Assembly: GCA_949285425.1 (NCBI GenBank)
Contig: CASEAJ010000125.1
Coordinates: 1-64,000, forward strand
DNA from: an uncultured Porphyromonadaceae bacterium
Lineage (GTDB): Bacteria; Bacteroidota; Bacteroidia; Bacteroidales; Paludibacteraceae
DNA: 64,000 nucleotides
Direction of reading: 5' to 3'
Positions 42,261-50,947 of the stretch are shown here, piece by piece (positions within the stretch are counted from its first letter, which is position 1; each line of letters starts with the position of its first letter). The notes beneath the pieces were generated by a model, which worked only from the letters and a program-made list of their open reading frames with translations, was not told the DNA's origin and ran no database searches. Made by a program: the position numbers and the translations under genes.

Positions 42261-44213
42261 ATGATAGATCAGGCAACCATAGACCGCATAAACGACGCGG
42301 CACGCATAGAAGAGGTCGTGGGCGATTACGTCACGCTGAAAAAGCGGGGTGTCAATCTGTTGGGCTTGTGTCCGTTCCACAACGAAAAAACACCCTCGTT
42401 CATCGTGTCGCCGGCCAAAGGCATATTCAAGTGTTTCGGTTGCGGCAAAGGGGGCAACGCGGTGCATTTCATCATGGAACACGAGCAGTTGAATTACTAT
42501 GAGGCGTTGAAGTTCCTGGCCCGGAAATACAACATTGAGGTGGTGGAAAAGGAGCTGACCCCAGAAGAGGCGGCCGCACGCAACGACCGGGAGAGCATGT
42601 TCCTGGTAAACGAGTTTGCACAGAAGTATTTTACCGACACGCTTTACCACCATGTCGATGGTAAGGCGGTGGGCATGGCCTATTTCCGCGAGCGGGGATT
42701 CCGCGACGACATGATTCGGAAATTTCAGCTGGGTTTTTCGCTCGACGAGCGCGATGCTTTCACCCGGGCGGCACAAAAGGCCGGCTACAACAAGGACTAT
42801 CTTGTGAAGACGGGTCTGACGCTTGAGTACGAAAACGGACAGCTGGCTGACCGCTTCCGCGGGCGTGTCATGTTTCCGGTGCATTCGCTTTCGGGCAAGG
42901 TAGTGGCTTTCGGCGGACGTGTGCTGAAAAAAAGCGACAAGACGGCGAAATATGTCAATTCGCCCGAGTCGGAAATATACCACAAAAGCAACGAACTTTA
43001 TGGCATTTATTTCGCCAAGCAGGCCATAGTGCGTGAAGACCGTTGTTTCCTGGTCGAAGGCTACACCGATGTCATATCCATGCACCAGTGCGGCATTGAG
43101 AACGTGGTGGCCTCGTCGGGCACTTCGCTTACCGGGGGGCAGATACGGCTCATTCACCGCTTTACAAACAACGTAACCGTACTTTACGATGGCGATGCGG
43201 CCGGTATCAAGGCTTCGATAAGGGGTATCGACCTGCTGCTTGAAGAGGGGCTGAACATTCAGGTGCTGCTGTTGCCCGATGGAGAAGACCCGGATTCGTA
43301 TGCCCGGACACACAACGCTTCGGATTTCATTGAATTTATCAGGGAAAATTCGACCGACTTCATTCGTTTCAAGACCAAGCTGTTGTTGGAGGATGCGGGG
43401 AACGACCCAATCAAACGCGCGGCACTGGTGGGCGATATCGTGCGGAGCATTGCCATTATCCCCGACCAGATTATCCGTGCGGAATATGTCAAGGAGTGCA
43501 GCATTCTGCTGAACGTGGCCGAAGAGACGCTGTATTATGAGATAAACAAGCTGAAGGGCAGGGAGCGCGAGAAACAGTTTGCGGCGCGCCAGCAGCAGGA
43601 AGCGGTTCAGCAACCTTTGCCGCAGGGCGAAGAGTTGCCGCAGGTGATGGATGTGTCGGCAGTCCGTTTCGAGAAAGAGGAACGGAACATTTTGCAGGTA
43701 TTGATGAAATACGGCAAATTCATCTTGTTCAAGGATGAAGAACAGCAGCAGGAGAAGACCGTCGCCGAATATGTGATAGGTGAACTGGACTATGATGGTC
43801 TGTCGTTTGAAAACCCGTTGCACCAGAAGGTGCTGGCTGAATACCGCCAACACTTGAACGATGCCGATTTTCAGCCGGAACGCTATTTCCTCAATCACAC
43901 GGATGGAAACATGAGCCGCCTGGCTGCCGACCTGATAGCCGACCGGTATGTGCTGAGCAAGGTTCATGCACGGAGCGGCAACCTGGTGCCGGATGAGGAC
44001 CGCTTGCTGGAGCTGGTTCCGCGTATTGTGCTGGAACTGAAAAACAGCGTGGTGCTGGCCGAGATAAAGCAGAAACTGCTTGAAATGAAAGCTGCCTGTG
44101 AAGCTAAAGACAATGTGCGGGTCGATGCGATTATGCGGGAAATGAAACAGCTGGATGAAGTGAAGAAGCAGTTGGCCAAGGCTTTGGGCGAACGGATTAT
44201 AAACAGATTGTAA
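42261..44213 (+). CDS. dnaG: DNA primase
   Basis: DnaG (650 residues) lays RNA primers for replication. The zinc-binding domain has Cys37, His40 (CPFHNEKTPSF) and Cys58, Cys61 (CFGCGKGGN). The catalytic core has the family's SLSGKVVAFGGR and NSPESEIYHKSNELYG, and the TOPRIM fold includes LVEGYTDVISMHQCG and LYDGDAAGIKA. The C-terminal helicase-binding region (about 440-650) is more variable. The ATG at 42261 follows a −7 element at a normal distance. The DUF3267 gene follows after four bases. Confidence 0.96.
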   Translation: MIDQATIDRINDAARIEEVVGDYVTLKKRGVNLLGLCPFHNEKTPSFIVSPAKGIFKCFGCGKGGNAVHFIMEHEQLNYYEALKFLARKYNIEVVEKELTPEEAAARNDRESMFLVNEFAQKYFTDTLYHHVDGKAVGMAYFRERGFRDDMIRKFQLGFSLDERDAFTRAAQKAGYNKDYLVKTGLTLEYENGQLADRFRGRVMFPVHSLSGKVVAFGGRVLKKSDKTAKYVNSPESEIYHKSNELYGIYFAKQAIVREDRCFLVEGYTDVISMHQCGIENVVASSGTSLTGGQIRLIHRFTNNVTVLYDGDAAGIKASIRGIDLLLEEGLNIQVLLLPDGEDPDSYARTHNASDFIEFIRENSTDFIRFKTKLLLEDAGNDPIKRAALVGDIVRSIAIIPDQIIRAEYVKECSILLNVAEETLYYEINKLKGREREKQFAARQQQEAVQQPLPQGEELPQVMDVSAVRFEKEERNILQVLMKYGKFILFKDEEQQQEKTVAEYVIGELDYDGLSFENPLHQKVLAEYRQHLNDADFQPERYFLNHTDGNMSRLAADLIADRYVLSKVHARSGNLVPDEDRLLELVPRIVLELKNSVVLAEIKQKLLEMKAACEAKDNVRVDAIMREMKQLDEVKKQLAKALGERIINRL

Positions 44214-44217
44214 GTAT

Positions 44218-44862
44218 ATGAACAGCAAGGAACTTGTCAATAATCCCGATTATGAGCAGATAGCGGTGCTGGACCACCAGGACATGAAGCCCTTCCTGCT
44301 CAAGGAAATGGCCGATAACCAGGGTTGGGCCAAAGTGTCAAACATGTACCAGCTGTTGGGGTGGTTTACTCTTGTGTTGGGTATATTCAAGGCTTTTATG
44401 CCTTTCTATGCACGTCGTGAGTATATATACCTCATTTATTTGCTGGCAGGGGTGTGCTTCCTGTTTACGGTGGGAGTGTTGTTGCATGAACTTGTGCATG
44501 CGTTGGCCTACCGCTATGTGGGGGCGAGGCACTTGTCTTTCGGCATGAATCTGAAGAAGTTCATGTTCTATGTGCAGGCCGATGGTGAGGTGCTTGACTA
44601 CCGGCAGTTCAAAATCGTGGCCTTGGCTCCGGCTGTTGTGATAGGAGTGTTGTCCTTGCTGGGAATGGCCGTGTTCTACAATCAGCCGCTGTTCTATTTT
44701 TTTCTGGCTATATTGGGCCTTCACAGTATGTGTTGTGCCGGCGATTTCGGCTTGCTGTGCTTTTTTCAGAACCGGGAGCCGGAAGAAATTTTCACCTTCG
44801 ATTGCAAGCAGGAAGGGAAAACCTGTTTTTACAAACGAAGAAGGGAAAAACAGGGTTGTTGA
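44218..44862 (+). CDS. DUF3267 family membrane protein (putative zincin)
   Basis: A 214-residue membrane protein with four likely membrane helices (about 45-62, 68-88, 122-140, 147-165). The zincin motif HELVHAL (His90, Glu91, His94) lies at the end of the second helix, and CCAGDF in the fourth could supply the third zinc ligand. This is the layout of DUF3267, a family of predicted integral-membrane metalloproteases with unknown substrates. It starts four bases after dnaG and is co-transcribed with it. Confidence 0.85.
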   Translation: MNSKELVNNPDYEQIAVLDHQDMKPFLLKEMADNQGWAKVSNMYQLLGWFTLVLGIFKAFMPFYARREYIYLIYLLAGVCFLFTVGVLLHELVHALAYRYVGARHLSFGMNLKKFMFYVQADGEVLDYRQFKIVALAPAVVIGVLSLLGMAVFYNQPLFYFFLAILGLHSMCCAGDFGLLCFFQNREPEEIFTFDCKQEGKTCFYKRRREKQGC

Positions 44863-44939
44863 TGCGTTTTGGCCCGTTTCTGGGCAAAATAAAATTTTGC
44901 TAAAAAGATGTTATAAAAGTTGTTTTTTGTGGGGGTGAA

Positions 44940-44971
44940 CTTGCAGGAATCCCGTGCAAAACGTATATTTG
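44940..44971 (+). promoter_or_regulatory. Orphan promoter ahead of the candidate small RNA
   Basis: CTTG (44940-44943), exactly 20 bp, then TATATTTG (44964-44971): three of four and four of four consensus positions. No coding gene lies downstream on this strand; the next feature is a hairpin terminator at 45062. Confidence 0.6.
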
Positions 44972-44977
44972 CAATGT

Positions 44978-45097
44978 GATTTTTTTCATAGTGTATTAGA
45001 TTTAAGGTTAACGAAGATTGGTTGTCGTGAGACAACCATTTCTTTTTATGAGGAAGTCGAAAAAGAAAGGAAACCGTTCGGTTTCCTTTCTTTGATT
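44978..45097 (+). ncRNA. Candidate small RNA (about 120 nt)
   Basis: From the predicted transcription start the sequence has an AT-rich lead, an 8-bp hairpin TGGTTGTC-GTGA-GACAACCA (45019-45038), a short spacer, and a 14-bp terminal hairpin with TTTCTTTG. It has no ORF longer than 15 codons; the best, ATG at 45049, runs into the terminal stem. The independent promoter plus terminator suggests a transcribed non-coding RNA. The terminal stem also suits the minus-strand radical SAM gene, so the case rests mainly on the promoter. Confidence 0.45.
45062..45093. terminator. Terminator of the radical SAM gene (bidirectional)
   Basis: AAAGAAAGGAAACC (45062-45075) pairs perfectly with GGTTTCCTTTCTTT (45080-45093) around GTTC. 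On the minus strand the stem continues into TTTTTC; on the plus strand TTTG follows. Confidence 0.8.
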
Positions 45098-45123
45098 GTT
45101 GCTATATCGTGGCTTTTGAAGAA

Positions 45124-46026
45124 TTACATTCTCAGTTTCAACCCGGCCAGAATGGTGTCGGGTTTCAAGGTCATGACGCTGTGCATTTCGCCGGCCATGC
45201 AGAAGCCGCACTGGTCACATAATCCCAGTTCGGAGCCACCGCAATCGGGGTGCCTTTTGCCGTCGACGGTGATGAAGTTGGCCATCCAGCAGTATTTTTT
45301 GAACTGGTTGTGTTTCATCAGCTTCAGGCCGGAAATGGAGTTCATGATGGGATATCCCTTCTTTTTGTAGGCGATGACTTTGTCTATCAGTGCCCGACGG
45401 GTGTCCCAGTCTAGCTGGTGCGCTTCAGTACCGGGGTAGGGGGTGAGAAAGTTGATGGAGATGGAGCGTATGTGCGGATTGTTCCGGGCGAACTCGATGG
45501 CCTCGTCGAGCGATTCGTAATTCAACTTGCTTACCACCATGTTGACACTCACGTGGGGATGTCCGCAGGTTTCAATGTTGTGTACCAGTTTGTCGAACAC
45601 GCCTTCTCCGCGCACGCGGTCGTGGTATTTGCCCATGCCGTCCATGCTCACCCAAATGGAGTCGGCTTCAAGGCCGGGAAACGGATTGACTGCATTGGTG
45701 GTGACGGTTGTTGAAAAGAAACCGATTTCCTTTGCCAGACGGATGAGGCTGTTCAGGTCGTGTTCGCCCTCTTTCCACAAGGTGGGTTCGCCTCCTTCAA
45801 AGTCGACGAAGCGTGAACCTAAGCGGTAGGCATATTCCAATTCTTCCCTGATTTGTGCATAACTCTTTTTTGTGACGGTTTTCTGTGCATACACACAGCA
45901 GTGCTTGCAACGTAGGTTGCATTGGTCGGATATGAACAGGACGGTTTGCAAAGGTATCTTTTTGCCGAACAACCGGGTTTTAATGAACCATGTGGGGAGG
46001 TAGAAAAACGACTTGATGGACTTCAT
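45124..46026 (-). CDS. Radical SAM protein with C-terminal cysteine cluster
   Basis: A 300-residue enzyme with the radical-SAM motif CNLRCKHC (Cys36, Cys40, Cys43), then FEGGEPTLW, TTNAVNPF and WVSMDGMGKYHDRVRG, which form the SAM-binding barrel. A C-terminal cluster KYCWMAN...HPDCGGSELGLCDQCGFCMAG suggests an auxiliary iron-sulfur centre (SPASM/DUF3463-like). It resembles HpnH-like and peptide-modifying radical SAM enzymes; the reaction is unknown. It begins seven bases after the UbiA-family prenyltransferase gene ends, so the pair may act on the same lipid or quinone substrate. Confidence 0.82.
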   Translation of the reverse strand: MKSIKSFFYLPTWFIKTRLFGKKIPLQTVLFISDQCNLRCKHCCVYAQKTVTKKSYAQIREELEYAYRLGSRFVDFEGGEPTLWKEGEHDLNSLIRLAKEIGFFSTTVTTNAVNPFPGLEADSIWVSMDGMGKYHDRVRGEGVFDKLVHNIETCGHPHVSVNMVVSKLNYESLDEAIEFARNNPHIRSISINFLTPYPGTEAHQLDWDTRRALIDKVIAYKKKGYPIMNSISGLKLMKHNQFKKYCWMANFITVDGKRHPDCGGSELGLCDQCGFCMAGEMHSVMTLKPDTILAGLKLRM

Positions 46027-46032
46027 AGTCTT

Positions 46033-47034
46033 TTATTTTGAAAAAGTTTGTACGATGTTGATGATGATGATGATGAGACAGAAAAATGACAGCAGGTTGC
46101 GTGCCGAAAGCCATCGTATCATGAACCACTCGATACCGGCAGCCTGAATGCGTTTCCAGCCATTCATGGGTCCCAGCCAAGGTTTGGGCTTGAATGTGCG
46201 GTCGGGGTGTTTGACGTATTCCACCATCATATAAAAGAGGGATATTGCCAGAGGAACGGTCAGAAAGGTTAAGCTGTACCAGGGCGAAATAAGCTGGCTG
46301 GCTATGCCGTAGGCAATGAAGGCAAATGGAGCGAAAATGATGAAGAACAAGACTGTCAGCATAGCCGTGTAGTTGTGCAGAAGGACAGCCAAGGTTTTCT
46401 TCCCTATCTTCTTGTCGGGAATAAAGTCCATGATGGAGTGTACATAGACAATATCCATGACGAGCAAGCCGACAGGTATGGATATCAGTATGATGAAACT
46501 GTTGAATTCGCCGCAGGCCGCATAATAGGTGCCTATCATGTTCAGCGGGCCGAATATGATGCCGATGACAAGTTCCCCCAGACCGTAATAACTAAGGCGA
46601 AGCGGAGGTGCCGAGTAGAAAAGCCCCAGTAGAATAGTGGCGGCAACAATATAGATAATGAAATTATCCCGGAAATAGAGTATGAAAGAGCCGAATAACA
46701 GAGCGATAATGGAAAAAACGATGCATGCTGCAAGCAACTGTTTCAAAGTGGCAGTGCCGGAAGTGAGGTAGGTGCACTTGCCTATACGTGCGCGAAATCC
46801 CTCGTGTTTCAGGTCATCGCGGTAATCGGATTTTTTCTTGATATAGTCGAAGTAATCATCGAATAAGTTTAGTGCCAGGTGGGCGGCCATGACGCCTAAT
46901 ATGGCGCAACAACCTAACCACCATGAGAAGTTGTTGGATGACATGGCGAGGAATACGGCCAAAGTGGATGGCAGTACGCTTTGTGGCAATGATGTGGGGC
47001 GGGCGTTTTTTAACCAGAATTTGATTTTGCTCAT
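46033..47034 (-). CDS. UbiA family prenyltransferase (MenA-like)
   Basis: A 333-residue integral membrane protein with about nine helices and the prenyl-diphosphate motif NLFDDYFDY (Asn56, Asp60, Asp63). Such enzymes attach a prenyl chain to an aromatic or other acceptor. The DYxxD layout resembles MenA (menaquinone), but the second aspartate motif (MDFIPDKKIGKKT) is more typical of other UbiA members, so the acceptor is uncertain. It has a promoter inside a dispersed repeat and is transcribed with the radical SAM gene. Confidence 0.83.
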   Translation of the reverse strand: MSKIKFWLKNARPTSLPQSVLPSTLAVFLAMSSNNFSWWLGCCAILGVMAAHLALNLFDDYFDYIKKKSDYRDDLKHEGFRARIGKCTYLTSGTATLKQLLAACIVFSIIALLFGSFILYFRDNFIIYIVAATILLGLFYSAPPLRLSYYGLGELVIGIIFGPLNMIGTYYAACGEFNSFIILISIPVGLLVMDIVYVHSIMDFIPDKKIGKKTLAVLLHNYTAMLTVLFFIIFAPFAFIAYGIASQLISPWYSLTFLTVPLAISLFYMMVEYVKHPDRTFKPKPWLGPMNGWKRIQAAGIEWFMIRWLSARNLLSFFCLIIIIINIVQTFSK

Positions 47035-47066
47035 TTTTTTGTTTTTGTATTTTGATCAGAGGGTTG

Positions 47067-47098
47067 CAAAAATAATGAAAGGTGAGTGGAGAAACAAA
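47067..47098 (-). promoter_or_regulatory. Repeat-borne promoter for the UbiA-family gene
   Basis: TTTG (47095-47098), exactly 20 bp, then TATTTTTG (47067-47074) on the minus strand match the full consensus. The layout and position relative to the ATG (33 bases) are nearly the same as at tal. Confidence 0.7.
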
Positions 47099-47138
47099 TG
47101 AAAACGCAGTTTTTGATTTGTTTATTCTGAATCGCCTC
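47068..47138 (-). repeat. Third copy of the promoter-bearing repeat
   Basis: The block GAAAGGTGAGTGGAGAAACA, the GAAAACGCAGTTTTT segment and the end AATCGCCTCC align with the two copies at 2283-2432, with about ten changes and a small insertion. Confidence 0.75.
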
Positions 47139-47257
47139 CTGTTCAGTTCAAAAAAACAAGATATGATGAGCCCTAAACCTAATGCCCTATTGGGGTTAAA
47201 TGCGAAATCCCTTTTTTCTGTAAAGTTCAATGCACAAAAGTAGCTGTCACTTGGAAC

Positions 47258-47292
47258 AAAAAAAAGTCCGGCGGAAATGCGCCGGACTTTTT
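47258..47292 (-). terminator. Terminator of the OmpA/TPR lipoprotein gene
   Basis: AGTCCGGCG (47265-47273) pairs with CGCCGGACT (47280-47288), with seven A residues before it (T-run on the minus strand) and TTTTT after. It lies 22 bases after the stop. Confidence 0.88.
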
Positions 47293-47313
47293 GGGGAATA
47301 AAACAATTTTTTA

Positions 47314-49020
47314 TTATTTTACAATAGACTGAAATGCTTCGTCGGCTGCGAATTTGGCAAATTCGATGTCTTTTGAAGCTTTTGCTTTCAAGCTGTTGTC
47401 TTTTGCAACGGCAGCTTTCAAGTTGCTGTATACAGCGTTGCGGTCGTTAGTGCGTGCTCCGACTACGGCTCCCAGGTAAGATGTCATAGCGTTAGGAGTG
47501 GCAACAGCAGCCAATGTGCGGCGTGCACCGTTGTAATCGGCATTCAAAATCTGAATCAAAGCAGCATTGTTGGTAGCTTCCGAACCGAAAGAAGATTTAG
47601 CTTTTGCATAGTCGCCTTTCAAGATGTAGAGTGTACCGAGAGCTTGATTCAAGTCACCGTTTGTACCGGCTGATTTTCCGAAGTATTGTTGAGCTTTGTC
47701 CAAGTTGCCGTTAATCATTGCAACCAAACCTAAGTTGAAGTTGATGTCGGCATTGTTGGCATCTATACGGGCTGCTTTTTCAAAGTTGGCAGAAGCGGCA
47801 GCAACGTTGCCTTGATGCAACTGAACCAATCCGAGGTTGTTGTAACCGCGGGCATCTTTGCCGTATTGGTTGATGACTTTCTGATAAATGGCTGCTTTGG
47901 CGTTCAAGTCTTCAGTCAGTGTGGCGGCATAAAGCAATTCGTCTACTGACAACTCAGCCGGATTGCTGTTGGCCAATGCTGTGATTTCTTCGTCTGATTT
48001 TCCAATTACATTTACGGTCAACAGCATGCGGGCACGACGCAATTGAGGAAGAATTTCATCGGCAATTACAGTGTAAGCTGAAGAAATGTTTTTGATTTCA
48101 CGTTCGCGCTGTTCCGGATCTGAATACATGGAAAGTACGCGCAAAATAAGTTCTTTGTCTTGGATGCTGGATGCTTCCATTAATTTCTGGAAACCATCCC
48201 AGTCTTCCGGAGTAAAGTCTTTGCCAATTTCAACTTTGGCTTTGATTTTTCTCATTTCGCGGTTCAGGAAGTTGGCTGTTGTGTTCAAACGTCTTTCGGC
48301 CAAGTTTTTGTTCAGGCTGAGTGAACCATCCGGAGATGCATAACCAACTACATTCAGGCTTTCGATTTCCTTGTTTTCGGTTTCTTTGGCAGCCTTTACA
48401 GCTTCCTTCAAATCCTTTATTGCTTGTGACTTCGTTTCGCTGCTGCGAAGGTTGGCTTGTTGGATTAAGAATTTGATGTCAGCTTCCTGAGTTTCTTTAA
48501 TGATGCGTTGGAATTTGTCGGGAGTGATGGCCGGAGTAATTTCGCTTGCATCAGTTGCTGCTAACTGAGCGGTAGCTATGGCTCCATCGGCAACTTTCAC
48601 TTGTGGAATTTTTGCGGCTTCTTTGTCCTTGATTACAATGTCGAAGTCGAGGTAAAGTTCTGATTGTGCCATTTCGGGTACATACTTGAATGATGCATCC
48701 AAAGAGAATTTGCCTCCTTCCTTGTTGTTGATAACTTGGTTATTGCCAGTAACCTTTTCTCCCTGGAACTTTTTGGGAGTTCCTTTAACTTCAGTCCCGT
48801 TGTATTTCAATACAGGAGTTACAGTAACCACTGCGTTTTTGTTGAAATACTTTTCGGGGAATGTTCCATCAACTTTAGCATTGATCATTCCGCCTTTTAC
48901 TTCCAACGGACTGGGAGTAACTTTAAATAAATCCGGTGTTAATTCACCCATTTTGTTGCTGCAGGAACTGAAACCCATAGCCAGCACCAAAGAAACTACA
49001 AAAAATAATTGCTTTCTCAT
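47314..49020 (-). CDS. OmpA-like/TPR lipoprotein
   Basis: A 568-residue lipoprotein with signal peptide and lipobox GFSSCSNK. A beta-sandwich region follows (about 30-130, with the KVTPSPLEVKGG strand), then an OmpA-type peptidoglycan-binding segment (SLNVVGYASPDGSLSLNKNLAERRL, about 220-245) and tetratricopeptide repeats (from about 375: RGYNNLGLVQLHQGNVAAASANFEKA and the next repeat). The family is a conserved abundant Bacteroidetes outer-membrane-associated protein; a structural role linking envelope and wall is inferred. Codon use is biased, as in a highly expressed gene. It is monocistronic. Confidence 0.82.
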   Translation of the reverse strand: MRKQLFFVVSLVLAMGFSSCSNKMGELTPDLFKVTPSPLEVKGGMINAKVDGTFPEKYFNKNAVVTVTPVLKYNGTEVKGTPKKFQGEKVTGNNQVINNKEGGKFSLDASFKYVPEMAQSELYLDFDIVIKDKEAAKIPQVKVADGAIATAQLAATDASEITPAITPDKFQRIIKETQEADIKFLIQQANLRSSETKSQAIKDLKEAVKAAKETENKEIESLNVVGYASPDGSLSLNKNLAERRLNTTANFLNREMRKIKAKVEIGKDFTPEDWDGFQKLMEASSIQDKELILRVLSMYSDPEQREREIKNISSAYTVIADEILPQLRRARMLLTVNVIGKSDEEITALANSNPAELSVDELLYAATLTEDLNAKAAIYQKVINQYGKDARGYNNLGLVQLHQGNVAAASANFEKAARIDANNADINFNLGLVAMINGNLDKAQQYFGKSAGTNGDLNQALGTLYILKGDYAKAKSSFGSEATNNAALIQILNADYNGARRTLAAVATPNAMTSYLGAVVGARTNDRNAVYSNLKAAVAKDNSLKAKASKDIEFAKFAADEAFQSIVK

Positions 49021-49082
49021 AAATAAAAGTGTTTTGTTGTGTATAATTATTTCAATTATAATTCTTTTTACAAATTTGAGTA

Positions 49083-49090
49083 CAAAAATA
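49083..49090 (-). promoter_or_regulatory. −7 element of the OmpA/TPR lipoprotein gene
   Basis: TATTTTTG on the minus strand, 62 bases upstream of the ATG, matches the consensus. Confidence 0.5.
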
Positions 49091-49214
49091 GGATTTTTAG
49101 TTATATGTCGTTGTGTTTTGAGACTTTTTTTTGCATTTTTTCTTGTTGTGCACTCAAACTCGACTTATATAACGGTTTATAATAAGAAAAAGTTCTTCAA
49201 ACTTGTGTGTGTTT

Positions 49215-50459
49215 CTATTTTAAAATGCTTTTGGCCCAATACATAACGTTGGCTGGCGGACGCTTGAAATGAAGCTCGTTGGCCATGAATTCCATATAAG
49301 GCATGGCGTGCTTGAAATAGGCTTTGTAACCGGCACACAGATAATTGAGCCCGGCATTGCCATATTTGTCGGTGGCAATACGGTTTTTCGGACATTCTCC
49401 ATTGCAAAGTTTCAAGAATTCGCATTCAAGGCATTGGCGTGGCAGACTGTCTTGCTTGGCATGCCCGAAACGTAACTGACGGTCGGAGAACATCATTTCT
49501 ATAATGCTGTTGGTATGTATGTTTCCTAATTTGTATTCGGGAAAAACGAAGTGGTCGCAGGCGTATACGTCACCGTTGAACTCCATGGCGGCAGCATGGC
49601 CGCATGTTTTCCCGAAAATACATACTCCCGGCATCTCTCCTATGAAATTGGCAAGGGTGGCATCGAATAGTTGCACATAATATTTTCCTACGTCGTTTTG
49701 GACCCATTCGTTGAATATCTGGATGTAGAACTGGCCGAACTCTTCGGGGGTGACGGTCCATTGTGCAAGGGTGGCATCGGTTGCTTTTGTTGGCGGCAAC
49801 AGGGTTAATCCGTCGGTGCGTTCATCGCTTATACGTTCGACAATAGGAGAAAACTGTATGTAATGTGCCCCTATTTCTTTGAAAAAGCGGTATACCTCCA
49901 GCGGATACTGTACGTTGTAGTCGTTGATGACGGACAGTACGTTAAATTCTACATTGTGCTTCTGCAGCAGTTCAATGCCGTGCATGACTTGTTTGAATGT
50001 TCCGTTTCCTCCTCTGTTTTTACGGTACACATCATGGCAGTGTTCCGGTCCGTCAATCGAAATCCCGATCAAGAAATTGTGGTCTTTGAAAAAACGGCAC
50101 CATTCGTCATTCAACAGCACTCCGTTTGTTTGAAGCGTGTTGTCTATCTGTCGTCCCCGTCCGTATTTTCGTTGCAAGGCAATGGCTTTCCGGTAAAAAG
50201 GAATGCCGGCAAGCAGGGTTTCACCTCCATGCCAGGTGAACAAAACTTCGGGCACAGGTTGAGCGTTGATATAGCCTTCAATGTACTTTTCAAGCAAATC
50301 TTCGCTCATTTGCAACTTTTTGCGGTTAGGATAAAGTTTTTCTTTTTCCAGATAGTAGCAATACGAGCAGTTCAGGTTGCAGGTAGATCCGGCAGGTTTG
50401 GCCATGACATAGGTAGGCATGGACAAGGGGTTGAAGGCAATGGTTTTTCCTTTGTTCAT
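49215..50459 (-). CDS. Anaerobic sulfatase-maturating enzyme (radical SAM/SPASM)
   Basis: A 414-residue anSME, the same length as the characterised Bacteroides enzyme. It oxidises an active-site Cys or Ser of sulfatases to formylglycine. The radical-SAM motif CNLNCSYC (Cys27, 31, 34) is followed by FTWHGGETLL, LQTNGVLLNDEW and GISIDGPEHCHD. The SPASM domain holds the auxiliary-cluster cysteines in GKTCGHAAAMEFNGDVYACDHFVFP, CLECEFLKLCNGECPKNR and LNYLCAGY. No sulfatase gene is nearby, so it must serve enzymes encoded elsewhere, typically for host mucin or glycosaminoglycan degradation. Confidence 0.93.
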   Translation of the reverse strand: MNKGKTIAFNPLSMPTYVMAKPAGSTCNLNCSYCYYLEKEKLYPNRKKLQMSEDLLEKYIEGYINAQPVPEVLFTWHGGETLLAGIPFYRKAIALQRKYGRGRQIDNTLQTNGVLLNDEWCRFFKDHNFLIGISIDGPEHCHDVYRKNRGGNGTFKQVMHGIELLQKHNVEFNVLSVINDYNVQYPLEVYRFFKEIGAHYIQFSPIVERISDERTDGLTLLPPTKATDATLAQWTVTPEEFGQFYIQIFNEWVQNDVGKYYVQLFDATLANFIGEMPGVCIFGKTCGHAAAMEFNGDVYACDHFVFPEYKLGNIHTNSIIEMMFSDRQLRFGHAKQDSLPRQCLECEFLKLCNGECPKNRIATDKYGNAGLNYLCAGYKAYFKHAMPYMEFMANELHFKRPPANVMYWAKSILK

Positions 50460-50515
50460 AAATGTTGGGGGTTAAGGCCTGTGATGTTATTCAAAAACGA
50501 GCGGCCGTTTGGAGG

Positions 50516-50878
50516 TTAAAATAACTTTTCCCATTCATCTTCCTTGAATCCGATGGCTTTGAATTGGCCATTGCATAGTAAAACAGGACGTTTGACAAAC
50601 ATTCCGTCGGAGGCCAATATGCTTGTCAGCTTGTCGGAAGACAAGGTTTTCAGTTTTTCCTTGATGTTGTGTTCTCTGTATAATTGACCGCTGGTGTTGA
50701 AAAACTTGGCAATAGGCAAACCACTCGCTTGAATCCATTCGGTCAGTTCGGACTCGGTTGGAGGTTCTTCTTTTATGGGGCGATAGGTGTAGTTGATGCC
50801 TTTGTCCTTTAACCATTTTTCCGCTTTCCGGCAAGTGCCGCATTTGGCATAGCACAGAACTGTGATATTTTCATTCAT
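50516..50878 (-). CDS. ArsC/Spx-family thioredoxin-fold protein
   Basis: A 120-residue protein of the arsenate reductase ArsC/Spx family. It has a CxxC-type site, CGTCRKAEKWL (Cys13, Cys16), an FFNTSGQLYRE segment and the LVKRPVLL-type cis-proline strand (FVKRPVLLCNG). ArsC enzymes need further Arg residues that are not obvious here, and no other arsenic genes are nearby. A general redox role like that of other uncharacterised YffB/ArsC-like proteins is as likely. Confidence 0.85.
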   Translation of the reverse strand: MNENITVLCYAKCGTCRKAEKWLKDKGINYTYRPIKEEPPTESELTEWIQASGLPIAKFFNTSGQLYREHNIKEKLKTLSSDKLTSILASDGMFVKRPVLLCNGQFKAIGFKEDEWEKLF

Positions 50879-50947
50879 GTCGTCTTTTCTTTTTTAGGGG
50901 CCATCCAAGAAATTCCGGTTTCCTGGATGGCGTTTACACTCATTTGC

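Noticed and set aside
42195-44240. 681-codon open frame antisense to dnaG
   Set aside because: It is the exact shadow of dnaG, has no recognisable domain, and reflects codon bias in the primase gene.
45049-45096. 15-codon peptide gene inside the candidate small RNA
   Set aside because: The frame runs through the terminator stem, is lysine-rich by virtue of the A-rich arm, and has no support beyond an ATG.
48686-49246. 186-codon plus-strand frame opposite the OmpA/TPR lipoprotein
   Set aside because: It overlaps the lipoprotein signal-peptide coding region and its promoter in antisense and has no family resemblance.
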